In this document: in pieces, positions 1-12,100 of the stretch
How the letters are laid out: each line of letters begins with the position of its first letter
Numbering within the stretch: the stretch's first letter is position 1
From: Diplosphaera chodatii
Taxonomy: Eukaryota; Chlorophyta; Trebouxiophyceae; Prasiolales; Stichococcaceae
NCBI GenBank assembly: GCA_032358165.1
Contig: JAALGY010000034.1
Location: 496,001-560,000 of the forward strand
DNA: 64,000 bases
Direction of reading: 5' to 3'
The notes under the pieces: generated by a model
Told to the model about the DNA's origin: nothing
The model's database searches: none
What the model saw: the letters and a program-made list of their open reading frames with translations, nothing else
Program-made: the position numbers and the translations under genes

Positions 1-154
1 CATCTTCACTAACCCCAATTGCAAAGTCACGTTTATCCCGATGCACCTTGCGCCTGACAGTTGCATCATCAGGCCAGCAGGCATGCCCAGCAGCTGCAGG
101 ACATCTTGCTGCTGGTGTTCCCATTTGTCGCTGTCGGTTTGCCTGGCGTACATT

Positions 155-3100
155 CTACTCGTCCTGCTCATCGTACGACGGGTCGATGGCACCAACCATG
201 AGCTTGACCAGCCACAGCTCGGGAGTCAGTGTCACACCCTGCAGCACGATGTCAGATGTCAACACACGCTCTGCTGGTGTTGAGCTGGTGTGCGTCATGA
301 CAGCCCAATGCGCTGCAGGCAAACAGCCAGGCAAGCACAACATGTGGTATGAGGATTGAGGCGCTGTGCTTCCAGTTGCTCACCTTCCGTCCATACTCCT
401 CTGCCTCCAGCTCATAGTAACTCTGCATTGGTGTCGCAGTTCTTGGCTCAGTGGCAAGTTCGGCAGGTGCGCATTGCAATGCATGATGCCTGATGACAGA
501 CATCGTGGCACATGGGTGACAGGTGTGAGAGAGGCATTTGCAACCGGCCATGGTGAACAGCCTTACCGTGGCGTCAACAACGTTCTGCAGACAGCACAAC
601 ACCAGATGGTGAGTCGATTATATATAAGACGTGCGAAACACCAGGCACACACTGCCAGATGCCAATGCACGGAGCGCCTGACAATTCAGAACATGGTACT
701 CGTCCAGAGCAGGAGATGACGGTGGGCAACTAGTGACCCAGGCACGCACCCCGATCTCTGGGTCGTTGTCCAGCTCGCCCAGGAAGCGCTGGGCCTTTTG
801 GTCCTACAGGGCCACCAAAATACGATCCATGTAAGCTGAACACATGGCCACAGACAACAGCCCAGTGAGCTCACCACGTTCACTGCACAGCATAGCATCT
901 CTGGTTGCGGGTTGGACACGGTTTCGAATGGGCACAGATGCCCATAGGCTGCCTGCGGCCCAAAGTGCACGGCCAAGGTGTGCGGGCACCTTGCCGACTT
1001 GCGCGAACTCGAAGGAGATGGCGCCCGGGCCGTACTGCGACTGCGCCGCCGCCTGCTTGGCCTGCAGGCAGAGGACAGACGTGGGTGATCGATATGACAA
1101 GCAAAATGAAGGTTGGAAAGGAAAACCCGCAGCCAGCTTGTACAAGCTGTGGAAGGTGATTGCGGAAAGACGGCGCAGGCGACTGGCACGCGATGGGAGC
1201 TGGAAACGAGCAAGCCGTTCCCAGAAGAAAGGCGACTGGGAACCTCATCAGATGCTCACCTGCTGGATGACGCGCTTCACGGTGCCGTGCGGCTCGCCGA
1301 CCGGCTCACCATCGGAGATGACGATGCACTGCAGCGCAGGACATGTGACGAGCAATCAAACAAGGACCAGACACAGGTGCGGCAGCCGCACAGGCGGTGG
1401 CAGCTGCGCAACTTCTGGAACATGCAGCAGAATCAGCTATGCAGCTCACCAGGATGGGCTTCTGCAGGTCACGCTTCTGCAGACCCGACACCAGGAAGGG
1501 GCGGATAACCTTGCTCTCCAGCGCCGTGCCCAGCGGCCTGTGTGCGCAAGTATTCGTTTCACAAGATGGCGAGAGCATGGTGGATCCCAGTAGTGCAGGG
1601 CGAGATGCCGTGTCCACAGGGGGGCAGCATGAAATAGGAAGACAAGGTGCGCACGTCATGCCATTGAATTGCACTTGCGAGATGAGCTGCTGCGCCGAGC
1701 CGGCGTCGCGGATGCCATTGCCCTCTACATTGTTGTTCATGAAGCGCACCTGCAGAGCGGGGCCACGCACAGGGTTTGAGTCGAGGCAGCTTGCAAGAAG
1801 GACCAATCGCACAGCAGCAATCGCACAGCAACGAGCTGTGCACCGGATGCACAGACTGTGTCTGTAAGGCTCGAATCGACCGTCGCTTGGTTCCTGGAGA
1901 TCCAAGCTCAGGCGGTAGGGTTTAGGTTTAGTGTGGAGGCACACCAGGATGCCGTCATCGTCAAAAAGCGTCGCCACCTCAGCCACACGCCCCAGGATGA
2001 GCTGCAGCACGACAGCGAGAAAGCTTGTCAACCTGATTGCCTGCTGGCGGGTTGCATGGCCGTGCGAGTGTCAACTGCGAAGCCGCAAGATGAGACACAG
2101 CAAAGTTCGCAGCCGTCGTTGACGTGATGCACATTAGTGGCTCATGTTGTACTGCCTAATTGAATCTAGGGCGCACCTTCAGGTCATCAATGCGCTCGCC
2201 ACGCTCCTCGAACACCATCGACCCCGAATCGTCTGCATCAGCACAGCATCGGTTCGCACAATGTCCAGGTTGCCATGCAGCAAGTGTATTTGGACAGACA
2301 CAACACACAATCCTGTGGTACTTATAGGACGCACCAGCATAGATGACGATGTCTGCACCAGCATGAAGTACCAAGGGTCAGCCAGATGTCATGGTTCATG
2401 ACGACCAGCTGGTTGTGTCTGTGCCGCATTGTATCATGACATGACGGTGCCACTGCGATCAGGCAGCCTGAGAGCTGCGGACGCACCATACAGTGCGAGC
2501 TGCGCCAGATCAGTGGCCAGCTCCAATGGCATGTTCCACTGCTTGGACAGGTCCCTACAGCACATTGCTCACAGCACGTGAGGTCCTGTTTCACGTGGTG
2601 AGTGCAAAAATATAGATGCTCATGCAACAGAAAATGCAGTAACATGTTGTACTTATAACATGTTATACATTTAGTGCCGTCGCCTCTCAAACTCACACAA
2701 ACTTGACGCAGTCCAGTCGAGCGAACACGCGCTGCAGCGCCTGCGGCGGGTAGAAGGCCTCCAGCCTGCAGTGTCATCATGAACACAACATGGAAGGTAG
2801 CCCGAAAGACATAAGGCAGCATGAATCACGGCGATTGAGTGCCAGGTGAGTCAGTAGCCCTGCACCACATGCACCAACAGGAGGCATCGAAGTTCAATAC
2901 CAACAATACAAATGACCGTGAGTGACCTGAAGCCAGCAGCAGCACCGCGCACCGGTTGGTCTGCACCATCTTGGTCAGCTTCTGCTGGATGAGGGGCATC
3001 ACGGAGCCCGCAGAGCCGGGGCCGCCCATGAGGCCGCTCACGCCCTTGAAGTTTGAGTTGGCGCCCTTCAGCCACAACAGCCAAGTGGTGAGGTCCCTGC

Positions 3101-4647
3101 AGTATGGTTCACTATAAGCCATACATGCGAACAGCAAACAGGAGCAGCAATGGTGACAGAAGGCCAGGTTGCATGGCTGTATGTAGAGCATGCAGAGCAG
3201 GTAGCATTGCATCGGCTTGATTTGAGCAAAAAAGGCAATGCTCAAATGTACCTGCTGTGGAGCGCCAGGCTGGCCATACCCGCCCTGCTGGCCATACCCG
3301 CCCTGCTGGCCCTGCTGACCCTGCCCGCCCTGCTGGCCATACCCGCCCTGCTGGCCCTGCTGACCCTGCCCGCCCTGCTGGCCATACCCGCCCTGCCCGC
3401 CCTGCTGGCCATACCCACCCTGCTGGCCGGGCGGGCCCTGCCCCGGGGGCTGCTGCCCGGGGAAGCCGCCAGGCCGCGGCTGGTTTTGCTGGCCTGGGAA
3501 CCCACCAGGCTGCTGACCCTGCATATTCATGAAGTCCAGATGCATGTGTAGTTTGTGCAGTATGCATTTCGTAAGTACACAAATCTTCGTCCAGGTTCAG
3601 GGTCTACATCACAGAGGGGGTATCAAGAGACGCCAACGCCTTGAAAGGTCAAGCATCATGGGTGGAACAGCCAGTGTTGCGCACCTGCGGAGGGGCGCCA
3701 TACTGAGGTTGCTGCCCCTGCTGCGGGGGGCCTCCGAAGCCCTGCTGCCCCTGTGGAGGTGCGCCGCCGGGGGGTGGTGCGCCACCGAAAGGAGGGTATC
3801 CACCTGCATTGCGTTGAAGCAAGCCCATAAGGGTCACTTGAACACATCGCGCATGGCAGCTGGACCAAGTTTGCACTGTGAGCATGTCGACGCGTGACTG
3901 CTGCTGGCTGCTGCGGCGCGCTGCTGTGCACGTGCGCCGCTGCAGGGCTGGCAGATGCTGTGCGTGTTATGGGGCGGGGGAGGAGGAGAGAGTGGTACCC
4001 GGGTAGCCCTGCTGCGGCTGCTGCTGCGCAGAGTAGCTGGGCTGCTGGTACTGCTGTCCGTATTGCGGCTGATACTGCTGCGCATACTGCGGCTGCTGTT
4101 GCTGCTGCCCGTGTTGCGGATATTGCTGCGGCCACTGGGAAGGCTGCTGGGCGTATTGCGGATAGCTGCTCTGGGGCATGCTCTGCGTCTGGTAGCCGGG
4201 CTGCGTCTGGGGAACACTGGGATAGTAGCCCTGCGTTTGCGGCTGCGGTGGCTGCGGGTGTTGCGGGATTATGAATGGGAAAGCAGGGGCAGAGGTAGGC
4301 TGCTGGCTAGACTGACCTGGGGCCTGGCCGCCTTGCGCCGGTGGTCCAGAAGGAGCTCCGCCGCCGGCTGTCCAGGCACAACACAGTCGTGTCAGGGAAC
4401 ACCTTCTAAACTCTTGGATGTCAGATCGCAGTGAGGCCTTTGGCACCGGAACAGGAGGTGCATAAACCAAGACCGCAGCTTGGGCATGGAGCTCACCAGG
4501 AGGTGCACCAGCGCCTCCGCCACCCGATTGCACTGCACCAACAAAGAGGTTGACGGGTTATGATGCCGATCGCTGAAGTCCACACATGCAACGCCGCAGC
4601 AGCTGCACCAGCGCGGACTGCACCGCACCTTTGCTTGCCAGACCCAT
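155..4647 (-). CDS. vWA-domain protein with Gly/Gln/Pro-rich N-terminus (paralogue A)
   Basis: Predicted 569 aa in 19 exons: 4647-4629, 4532-4497, 4367-3999, 3803-3685, 3518-3252, 3065-2953, 2765-2697, 2554-2487, 2352-2335, 2232-2177, 2001-1945, 1749-1655, 1537-1450, 1328-1260, 1061-990, 803-750, 584-567, 422-384, 238-155. Lengths sum to whole codons. Residues 1-270 are low complexity (QQ, GGYGQQ, GGAPP). After that comes a conserved NRLEAFYPP block and a vWA fold with MIDAS-type DDSGSM (about residue 360), GERIDDLK, ATLFDDDGIL and ISDGEP. The C-terminus is SYYELEAEEY then PSYDEQDE. Such vWA proteins occur in fungi, oomycetes and algae. MIDAS sites bind a divalent cation for protein contacts, but the partner here is unknown. 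It lies head-to-head with a close paralogue at 5107-8658. The start MGLASK mirrors the paralogue's MPGLAGK. The exon at 3065-2953 uses a weak acceptor. Confidence 0.82.
3252..3518. repeat. Coding tandem repeats (GYGQQGGQ-type) in vWA paralogue A
   Basis: This exon is built of imperfect tandem units rich in CTGCTGGCC, CATACCCGCC and CTGCCCGCC on the plus strand. On the coding (minus) strand these give alternating GGYGQQ and GQQGQQ peptides. A unit of about 45 bases appears at least twice almost unchanged. It is a likely site of length variation between strains. Confidence 0.8.
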
Positions 4648-5106
4648 TGAAGTAGTGTCGGTTGGAAAATGGCTAAAGCAGGGGTTCCTGACGCACGGCC
4701 GGCTGCAGACTGCTTGCGGACACTTGCCCTGACCAGATGCCGCTCACGAGACGCTCGCGGAGTGTAAGGCCTCAAAGGTAGTTCAGAGATGTGCAAGTGA
4801 TGCTTCGGGCGAAGTCTGCTTAGGCTGAGAGTTTGCAAGTTGCAAATGAGCTGGAGCTTCCCTCCCGCTGCGCGCACTCGTGTCGGAAATCGCTCTCGTC
4901 ACCCCGGGCACGATCGTCGAGCCCCTGAGCATCTCGCACACAACATTGCTTCAACCGTCACAAACACTCAGGCGTTCCTGTTGCTCATCTCCTCTGCTGT
5001 GCACTCTCATTGTGCAACACTTCTTGCGCTGCACTGTCCCCTCTTGATACAGACTCGATCCAGGACGCTTTAGCTTCTCACGTTGCCACACAGCAGCTGA
5101 AGCGCC
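4648..5106. promoter_or_regulatory. Shared upstream region between divergent vWA paralogues
   Basis: About 460 bases separate the two divergent start codons (4647 on minus, 5107 on plus), so promoters and 5' UTRs of both genes must lie here. I see no convincing TATA box or repeated operator; the sequence is unremarkable. The bidirectional role is inferred from gene layout only. Confidence 0.45.
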
Positions 5107-8100
5107 ATGCCGGGCCTAGCTGGAAAGTTGAATGCGGGTCCAGGGGGCGGAGGTGCCTCAACCGCGCAGCAGGGGGGCCAGGGGTACCCGCCGGCGCCAG
5201 CGCAACAACTGGGTGGGTATGGTGCGGCGCCGCCAGGGGGGCGGCAGACTTACGGCGCTCCGCCACCATATTTGGCGCCGCCGCAGCAGGGCGGCAGCCA
5301 GTACCCAAAGATCGGCGGCGGACCACCCCCCGCTGGCGGGCAGTCTGGCTACCCGTCCATTTTCACCGGCAGCAATAGCGGACCCCCGCCAGGCTCACAG
5401 GTTTGCGTTTGCACAGGAATGACCCAGCTTCCATTGTTTTAGCTTAGGCCAGCACATGATGCGTTTGCTCCCGTTCACATGAAGTTTTAACCACGCCTGA
5501 GGAGGTAGTGCACCTGGCATCCCATGCATGACCTAATTGTGCTGCATAAAATATATGGGCAGGGCTACCAGCAGTACCCGCAAGCCGGACAGCAGCCGTA
5601 CCCGCCGCAGCAGTACCCGCCGCAGCAGCAGTACCCGCCGCAGCAGCAGCAGTACCCGCCGCAGCAGCAGCAGCAGCAGTACCCGCCGCAGCAGTACCCG
5701 CCGCAGCAGCAGCAGTACCCGCCGCAGCAGGGGGGCTACGGCGGCCCGCCGCAGCAGATGGGCTACGGTGGACCGCCTGGACCGCAGCAAGGGGGCTACG
5801 GCGGCGCTGGCGGCGGGGACCCCGCCATCACGCAGGCGGTCGCCAACAAAGTCAACTCCATTGTGGCCTCCAACCGGCTGCAGGTGGACGGCCTGCTGCC
5901 CAGCCAGACGCAGCTGTCAGCATGCCAGCTTGCACGCTCGCTCTTCCAAGAGTACCTATAGGCTGCACGGAACATGCTGAGGACATATCTTGGTTCCTGA
6001 TTGGTGATGTTGCATGATGCAGGCGTTCTACCCACCCAATGTGCTTCAGGGCGTCATCAGCAGGCTGTCTCGTGTTGACTTCAGGTAAGCAGTGTGCTGT
6101 CTCCTGGCACAGCACTCCTCGCAGGGGCTGCATCTGCTGTGCATTGCTCTGTGCTGTCTCGCCATTTCGTCAATGGGCTGCATGTTTATCTACAACTGTT
6201 GCACCCACAAAATGGTGCAGGGCGCTTGCCGCACAATGGAAGATGAACCTGGAGCTTGCCATCGACCTTGCTGCTTTGAGCTTGTATGACACCGTCATCT
6301 ACTGCGGTGAGTGGAGTGGTTTGGCACGTGGCAGCATTCTGATCGCATTGATCAGGGCAGTCAGGACTACGCCAACTGCAAGCATGTGCTAGTCTGTGCA
6401 AGGTTTGAGGGGTGCTGATGTCGCCGCCTCCAGATGACAGCACGTCCATGAAGTACGCTGACAATGGGGAGCGCATCGACGACCTGAAGCTCATTCTGGA
6501 GCGCGTGTCCGAGGTGCATGGCTGCACGTGCCGAGACTGTCCCACACACACTGCTGCCGGCAAGGCCGTCATCGTCTCCTGCCGCCTCAACTTCAAAGTG
6601 ACGAGACGAAGTTGAGCCGATGCTCGCACATGTGTTGGTGATCTCTTTTGCATGCTTCTCTCACAGGTGGTGACGCTGTTTGATGAGGACGGCATCTCCC
6701 TCCGCGCCATCAACGCCAATGTCCAGGTGTGCCTTGATTTGATTTCAGAGATTTCATTTCAGAGATTTGATCTCTGCTGCACATGCGCATCGACTTCTCC
6801 AGCATCCACTCCACTCCATGAAGCATTACCTTCGGCGATTTTCCCCCGCCCACGCGGGGGAAAACCTGAACCATGGACCGCTACCAGTGCATCGTGAAGC
6901 CTTGTACGATGGAGCTCCTTGCAGCTGACGGATGTGGTGTCCTGCTCCTCCAGGGCGACAACGTGCGGACGGCGATCGACGCGCAGCGCTTCGTGCAGTC
7001 GCTCAAGTTCTCTGGCATGACACCGCTCGGCACCCAGTGAGCGCTCTGCCTGGAACAGTGCATCATTGCCAGCATCCACAGAGCGCTCTGATGTTGGCAT
7101 GAGGTATGCACCATATGCACTGAGCATTGAGGCAGTGCTGTGGTGCTGACGCCTGGCCGTGCGCCTGGGACCTGTAGGCTGGAGAACCGCATCCTGAAGC
7201 CCATGGTGTTTGAGCCCATCAAGCGCCGCCACCTACAGAAGCCCGTGCTGGTGAGACACTGCCTGCAGCATGGTGCAACCCATCCGACCCAACATCAGCC
7301 AGTGCAAGCAGTTCACAAACACCCCTGCTGATGTCGTGGCATGCCGATGTCCATCAGTGCCTCTGGATGAGCCGGCATGCAGAGCACATGTTGTGGTTCC
7401 CTGATCGGAGTGCGCTCGTGCTTGCAGGTGATCACCGTCACAGATGGCGAGCCAACCCAGGTATTGATTGTTGTCTGTTGATTGTTGTCTGTCGAACTGT
7501 AGTGGAGCTACCCGCTTTGTGTGACGAAAGGACATGATTATTCCCGTAGTGCTAGGCCCTTCGTGTACACGTTCTCTAGACTGTTCACCGAACATTGGTA
7601 TGTCCCCCTGCCATTACAGGAGTCAGACCACAAGATCTTCACTGTCATCAAGAACGCTAAGGTGCAGACTGTTTTACAATTGTCGTCAGTGAGCACGAAC
7701 CACAGACATGCAATTCACATGCAACAAACACAACCGGGACCAGCTCACCGCAAGTCTGCCGGATGCAGAAAATCACATCGGCTTCGCAGTATGGCTCGGG
7801 CGCAGTCGCCTTCGAGTTTGCACAGGTGGGGCAGCAGTCATCAGCGCATTGTTTCTGGTATCCCACCGTAGTTTCATGCAGTGTGCAGACCTTCAGGCTC
7901 CATGCGACACGCGGCCATGTGTGCCTGTGTGCCTTTCGCTTGAGGCAGTCAGCTGCTTGTGACACATAAACGTGTCATCAGTAGCCATTGCCTGACTTCC
8001 AGCAGTGGCCAACCCAATACGCATGGTGCTTACCCCGCTTTCACCAGTGTCCCAACCATCTGCTATTCTTTGGACATTTTGACGAGTGCCCCAGCTCATT

Positions 8101-8658
8101 GCATCATCACCCCCGCCAGGTGGGCAAGGACACGGAGGCGCAGGCGTTCCTGGGGAAGCTGGACACCGACCGCGAGGTCGGCAGCCTGGTGGACGCCACG
8201 GTGCGTCAGAGCTGCTTGCTTTATGATTACTGTATCTTTTGTTTTCTTATAGTGCGCCCCATCTGCTTGCTTTCTGCTTGCTTTTTCTTCCCTTACCTTC
8301 CATTGTTCATCTTTGCTTGATGGATCTGTTCGTGACTGGGCAGTACCTTCGCTTGGTCTTTTGTATATGTTTGCTCTTGAATGTGACCAACCGAACAGTT
8401 GTGCCATTTCTACCGAGTGTGCAGAGCTACTACGAGCTGGAGGCGGAGGAGTATAAGCGCAAGGTGCGCGTGTGCTGAGGATGCTCTGTTGCGTGAACAG
8501 AGCCAGTGTCAAACTATGTGGGCTGAGAAGAGTAGTAAGCCCTCCTCACATCATTCTCACGATGGTGTCTGCAGGGCGTGGACCTCACACCTGAATTGTG
8601 GCTAGTCAAGCTGCTGTGTGGCGCCATCGACCCCTCATACGATGAGCAGGATGAGTAA
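5107..8658 (+). CDS. vWA-domain protein with Pro/Gln-rich N-terminus (paralogue B)
   Basis: Predicted 464 aa in 14 exons: 5107-5400, 5563-5883, 6023-6084, 6221-6306, 6434-6513, 6667-6726, 6954-7036, 7178-7250, 7438-7470, 7620-7661, 7769-7825, 8120-8200, 8425-8463, 8575-8658. Lengths sum to whole codons. The N-terminal half is PPQQ/QQYPP and GGYGGPP low complexity. NRLQ|AFYPP then leads into the vWA domain: ALAAQWKMNLELAIDLAAL, MIDAS DDSTSM (about residue 255), GERIDDLK, TLFDEDGI and TDGEP (about 357). The C-terminus (SYYELEAEEY, DPSYDEQDE) is nearly identical to paralogue A. It is probably a soluble cation-dependent protein-binding factor; ligand unknown. Several intron positions differ from paralogue A by a few bases, so the duplication is not recent. 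Confidence 0.85.
5563..5800. repeat. Coding CAG/CCG-rich repeats (QQYPPQQ) in vWA paralogue B
   Basis: Repeated blocks of CAGTACCCGCCG followed by runs of CAG encode alternating QYPP and polyglutamine runs of 2 to 6 residues. The unit length varies because the CAG runs vary, as expected from replication slippage. Confidence 0.8.
6839..6864. other. Perfect 10-bp hairpin inside an intron
   Basis: TTTTCCCCCG at 6839-6848 is perfectly complementary to CGGGGGAAAA at 6855-6864, with a six-base loop (CCCACG). It lies within the intron 6727-6953 of the vWA paralogue B gene. Whether it acts in RNA (splicing, small RNA) or is chance is unknown. Confidence 0.7.
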
Positions 8659-9166
8659 GAGTGCTCTAGCTGCAGAGGGCGCACATGTGAAATGACACGT
8701 ACTGTTTGCATCGTTGGGTGGTCAGCTTGCTCGGCACTATCGCTGCCACGGTTGCCCTGAACTGCAACACTTCCGGACTCTGGACAGCCTGGCCTGTGCC
8801 AGTTAAGGCTGTGGCACCATCACCATCTCTCTTCAACTTCTGTCTTGGGCACATTCCTGGCACACGTGGGGTGTTGTGCTGGAACGTGATGAAGTGTGCA
8901 GCTTTGTTGTCCAGTCTGAATTCAATTACTCGAAGCTTTTACGCTGCAATGTTTTGACCACTGCACTCTGGACACACTGTTGGGATGAAGGTGTTACAAG
9001 ATGTCACAATCCGTTTTGGTAATTGGTAGATCAGCTGTATGTATTGGGGAGTGTGCCAGCCCTCTGTAACATCCAATGACGGATACGGGAACATCACCAC
9101 ACCACATCTGCATGACTTGGTCCCACAGTCAACGGCTGCTTGAACTCAGCGACCTGCCGCTTCGCA
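8659..9166. other. Convergent 3' intergenic region
   Basis: This lies between the stop of the plus-strand vWA gene and the predicted stop of the minus-strand NDC1 gene. It should hold both 3' UTRs. I see no further gene. If the alternative last exon of NDC1 is right, that gene extends down to 9094. Confidence 0.5.
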
Positions 9167-12100
9167 TCAGCTCCGCCATGTGGAGGGAGGTCGTCCTGAC
9201 AGCGCACCCTGCAACAGGAGAAAAGCATGCCGTCAACCCCCCCGACAGAGCAGCAACGCCCGCCCGCCACACGTCAAGCAACCCACGATGCACGAGAATG
9301 CTCAACACCCAGTGGCCCGCACACAGCACACCTGCACACCTTTGCTGTACATGCATGGACATGCAAGTTGGTGCCTACCCATACCCCGGATGTCACCACG
9401 TCAAAATCCAAATGTGAATGTACCTGGAAGGCCTTCACGCCGTCCTGGCCCAGCTGCTCCAGCCAGGCGGCGCCCACCCGCAGCCGCTGCTCGCTGGTCG
9501 GCTGCCGGTACCAGTACGCCGCACGCCGCAGCGCGCCCGCCAGCGGCCCTGTAGCATTCGAGTCAGACCTGACATCACCACCGCGCAAGCAAGCAGATGC
9601 AAACACGCCTCAAGCCTGGGTCTGACTGCCCCCTCGCTGCAGGACGCGCGCAAGTGGCTTCATTGCACGACCTCTTGACTGCGAGGCCAAGCAGTGGTAC
9701 CTCGTGCCCCTGACATTGTGCCCCTGAACAAAGCCTTCAGCCCAGCTGCGCACCGTCGAGGGTGATGCGCCGGGCGTCGTCTGTGGAGTCCACCTTGACG
9801 CCCGCGGCGCTCGCCAGGCTGCCCAGGAACCCACCCTGCAGCGCCCCCGCCAGCGGCGGCGGCAGCGGCACCGGCAGAGTCACCGCGCCGTTGACCGCGC
9901 CCAGCGACATCATGTCACCCAGGTGCTGGTACCTAAGCAAGACGAAAAGTTTGCATGTTTGATCTGCTGGGCCGTTTGGCGGCAACCCCTTGCCATGCAT
10001 TGCTGGGACGCACAAGGGCAGCTTGTGATGTTCACTGTCGCATAAGGTCGCAGATGTTTCAGCTGTGTTCTGTAGTGGACAGAACACAGCACAAATGCTT
10101 GCCTGAATGGCAGCAGCGGGCGGTTGTTGATGGCCGCCCAAAGGTTCCATGCAACGTAATCTGCTTGCTGGAAGGCCACCTGATGCATGTGTAGAGGAAC
10201 ATTTCGTGCACTGTGCGCTTTTATGTGGACCTGCAACTACACTTCCTATGCAAGCAGCATGCTCAGTCGAGCACCGTGTTGGATGCAGCGCCAGGATGAA
10301 GCATCAAAGGCTGCTTGCCTGGGCTGTGATTGGCAGAGACTCGGTCTCCGGCATGCTCTTGACGCCCGACACATCGCCCAGCGCAAACACTCGTGAGTGC
10401 GAGACAACACGAAGCGTCTCATCTGTTTGCGCAGCACCCTGCATTGAAGTGCACGTGTTGAGCATTCTCATCAACACGCAGGCTGACAACCGCTCTTCTA
10501 CAGCCCACTCCTCCGGGTAAGCGTTGACAGGCTGAAATTGCAGTCGACCTTGATGTGGAGCAGTTGGCAGCAGTGACAGAGGCATGGCTTTGCAATAGCT
10601 GGACCTTCTCAGCAGAGTTCAGGTTGACAAGCACAGCATTTTCGCAGAAAACACCAGGTGCTCACCCTGCCATTCCTGGGGAACGGCAGCGAGATGCCGG
10701 GCTTGCCGGGGGCGCTGTGGAAGTCGTTGCCCTTGGATGCCGGCTGCGAGCCCGCCGTCCACAGCACCAGGTCCGCTTGCAGCAGCTGTGCAGGACAAAC
10801 ACCCATAGCTTGAGCTCGCATCCCACAGCTGTAACCTGTTGGTGTTCTGTGTCGCCCTACAACATGTTCTCCCTGATGATTCTCTAAGCATGACGACACA
10901 TGATGATGACATGCCGAGAGGGTGCACACCTGCTGGGAGCCGTCCTTCATCTTTAAGTACACCATCCGCGGCGTGGTGTCCACAGCCCCTGACGACCGCC
11001 CGCCGCTAATCTTCTTGATGGACGACACCTGATGGCCGGCGCGATCCACCAACTCATCATCTTACTTGCTGCTGTCTGTACTGGATACTGCGCTCTCATC
11101 GTCAGGGCCTGCAGTGTCATGCAGCAGAGCAACATGGGAGCGCAAGCCCAGGGCGTGGGTCAACGCAGCACCAGGCCATCTGTGACGACGGAGATGCCCT
11201 TGCCGCTGAGCACCGCACGCGCCGCGGCCCGCTGGCCCGGGGGGCTGCTTTCCAAAATGTCTGGGGCGCCGGCCACCAGCTTCACGCGCCCGCGCCCTGA
11301 ATTTTTTTGAGCTATTAATATTATCTGTTGCAGCACTGACGGCAAGCTCACTCTATAGTTCAAACTCAAACTTACCGCCACCCAGTAGGCCAGTGGAGGG
11401 CTTGCTTGACAACCATGTGCTACCAGGACATGCGGACAGCCCGCCAGCAGCCAATGGATGACACAACCCAACACCCTTGAGCTCTTGGCCGCAGGTGACC
11501 CTAAACCCTGCTCGCCTGCCAGCATCTCGGCGGTGACGCTCGCCAGCTCGATGCCGGCGTAGCCGCCGCCCACCACCACCACATCGGCCGTGCCCTCCTG
11601 CCTCTGCAGCTCCTCCAGGCGCTGCTTCACCTGCAGTCACAGTCGCAGGGTGGTGCAGGGTGGTGCAGGGTGGGTGCGCACAGACGCAGCCCCCGGGGGA
11701 CTGCCACCGGGCCAGGCTGCAGGAAGGCTGTCCTGATCTGCGGCCTCTGAAGGAGTGCCGGCACTCCCATCGTGAGATGGTCTCAGCCTCTAGTACAGAA
11801 GCAGCCACCAGTACAGATATGCAGCAAGCATGCAGACGAGTGTCGCACCTTCAGGGCATCGATGTAGGTGCAGAAGGGGGCGGCCAGCTCCTTGGCACCC
11901 GGGATGCCGAAGGTGCTGGTCTCCGACCCCAGCGCCAGCACGAGCCAGTCGTACTCCACATGCTGGCCGTCCGCGAGCGTGATGCGGCCCCCCGCGGCGC
12001 TGCCGCCGTCCGGCAGCAGCTTCTGGGGCTCCACAGTATTGACTGTGCCCTGCCGGTGGACCAACAGCAAGATAGACGTCGCCAGACGGGGTGCTTGGTG

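Noticed and set aside
4840..5106. Small plus-strand ORFs upstream of vWA paralogue B (77 and 122 codons)
   Set aside because: They lie in the shared promoter/leader region, or overlap exon 1 out of frame, and show no conserved pattern.
11500..11510. TTTAGGG-like motifs (also near 1917, 13464, 42661) suggesting interstitial telomere repeats
   Set aside because: They are single or at most two imperfect copies, scattered, with no tandem array; chance is sufficient.
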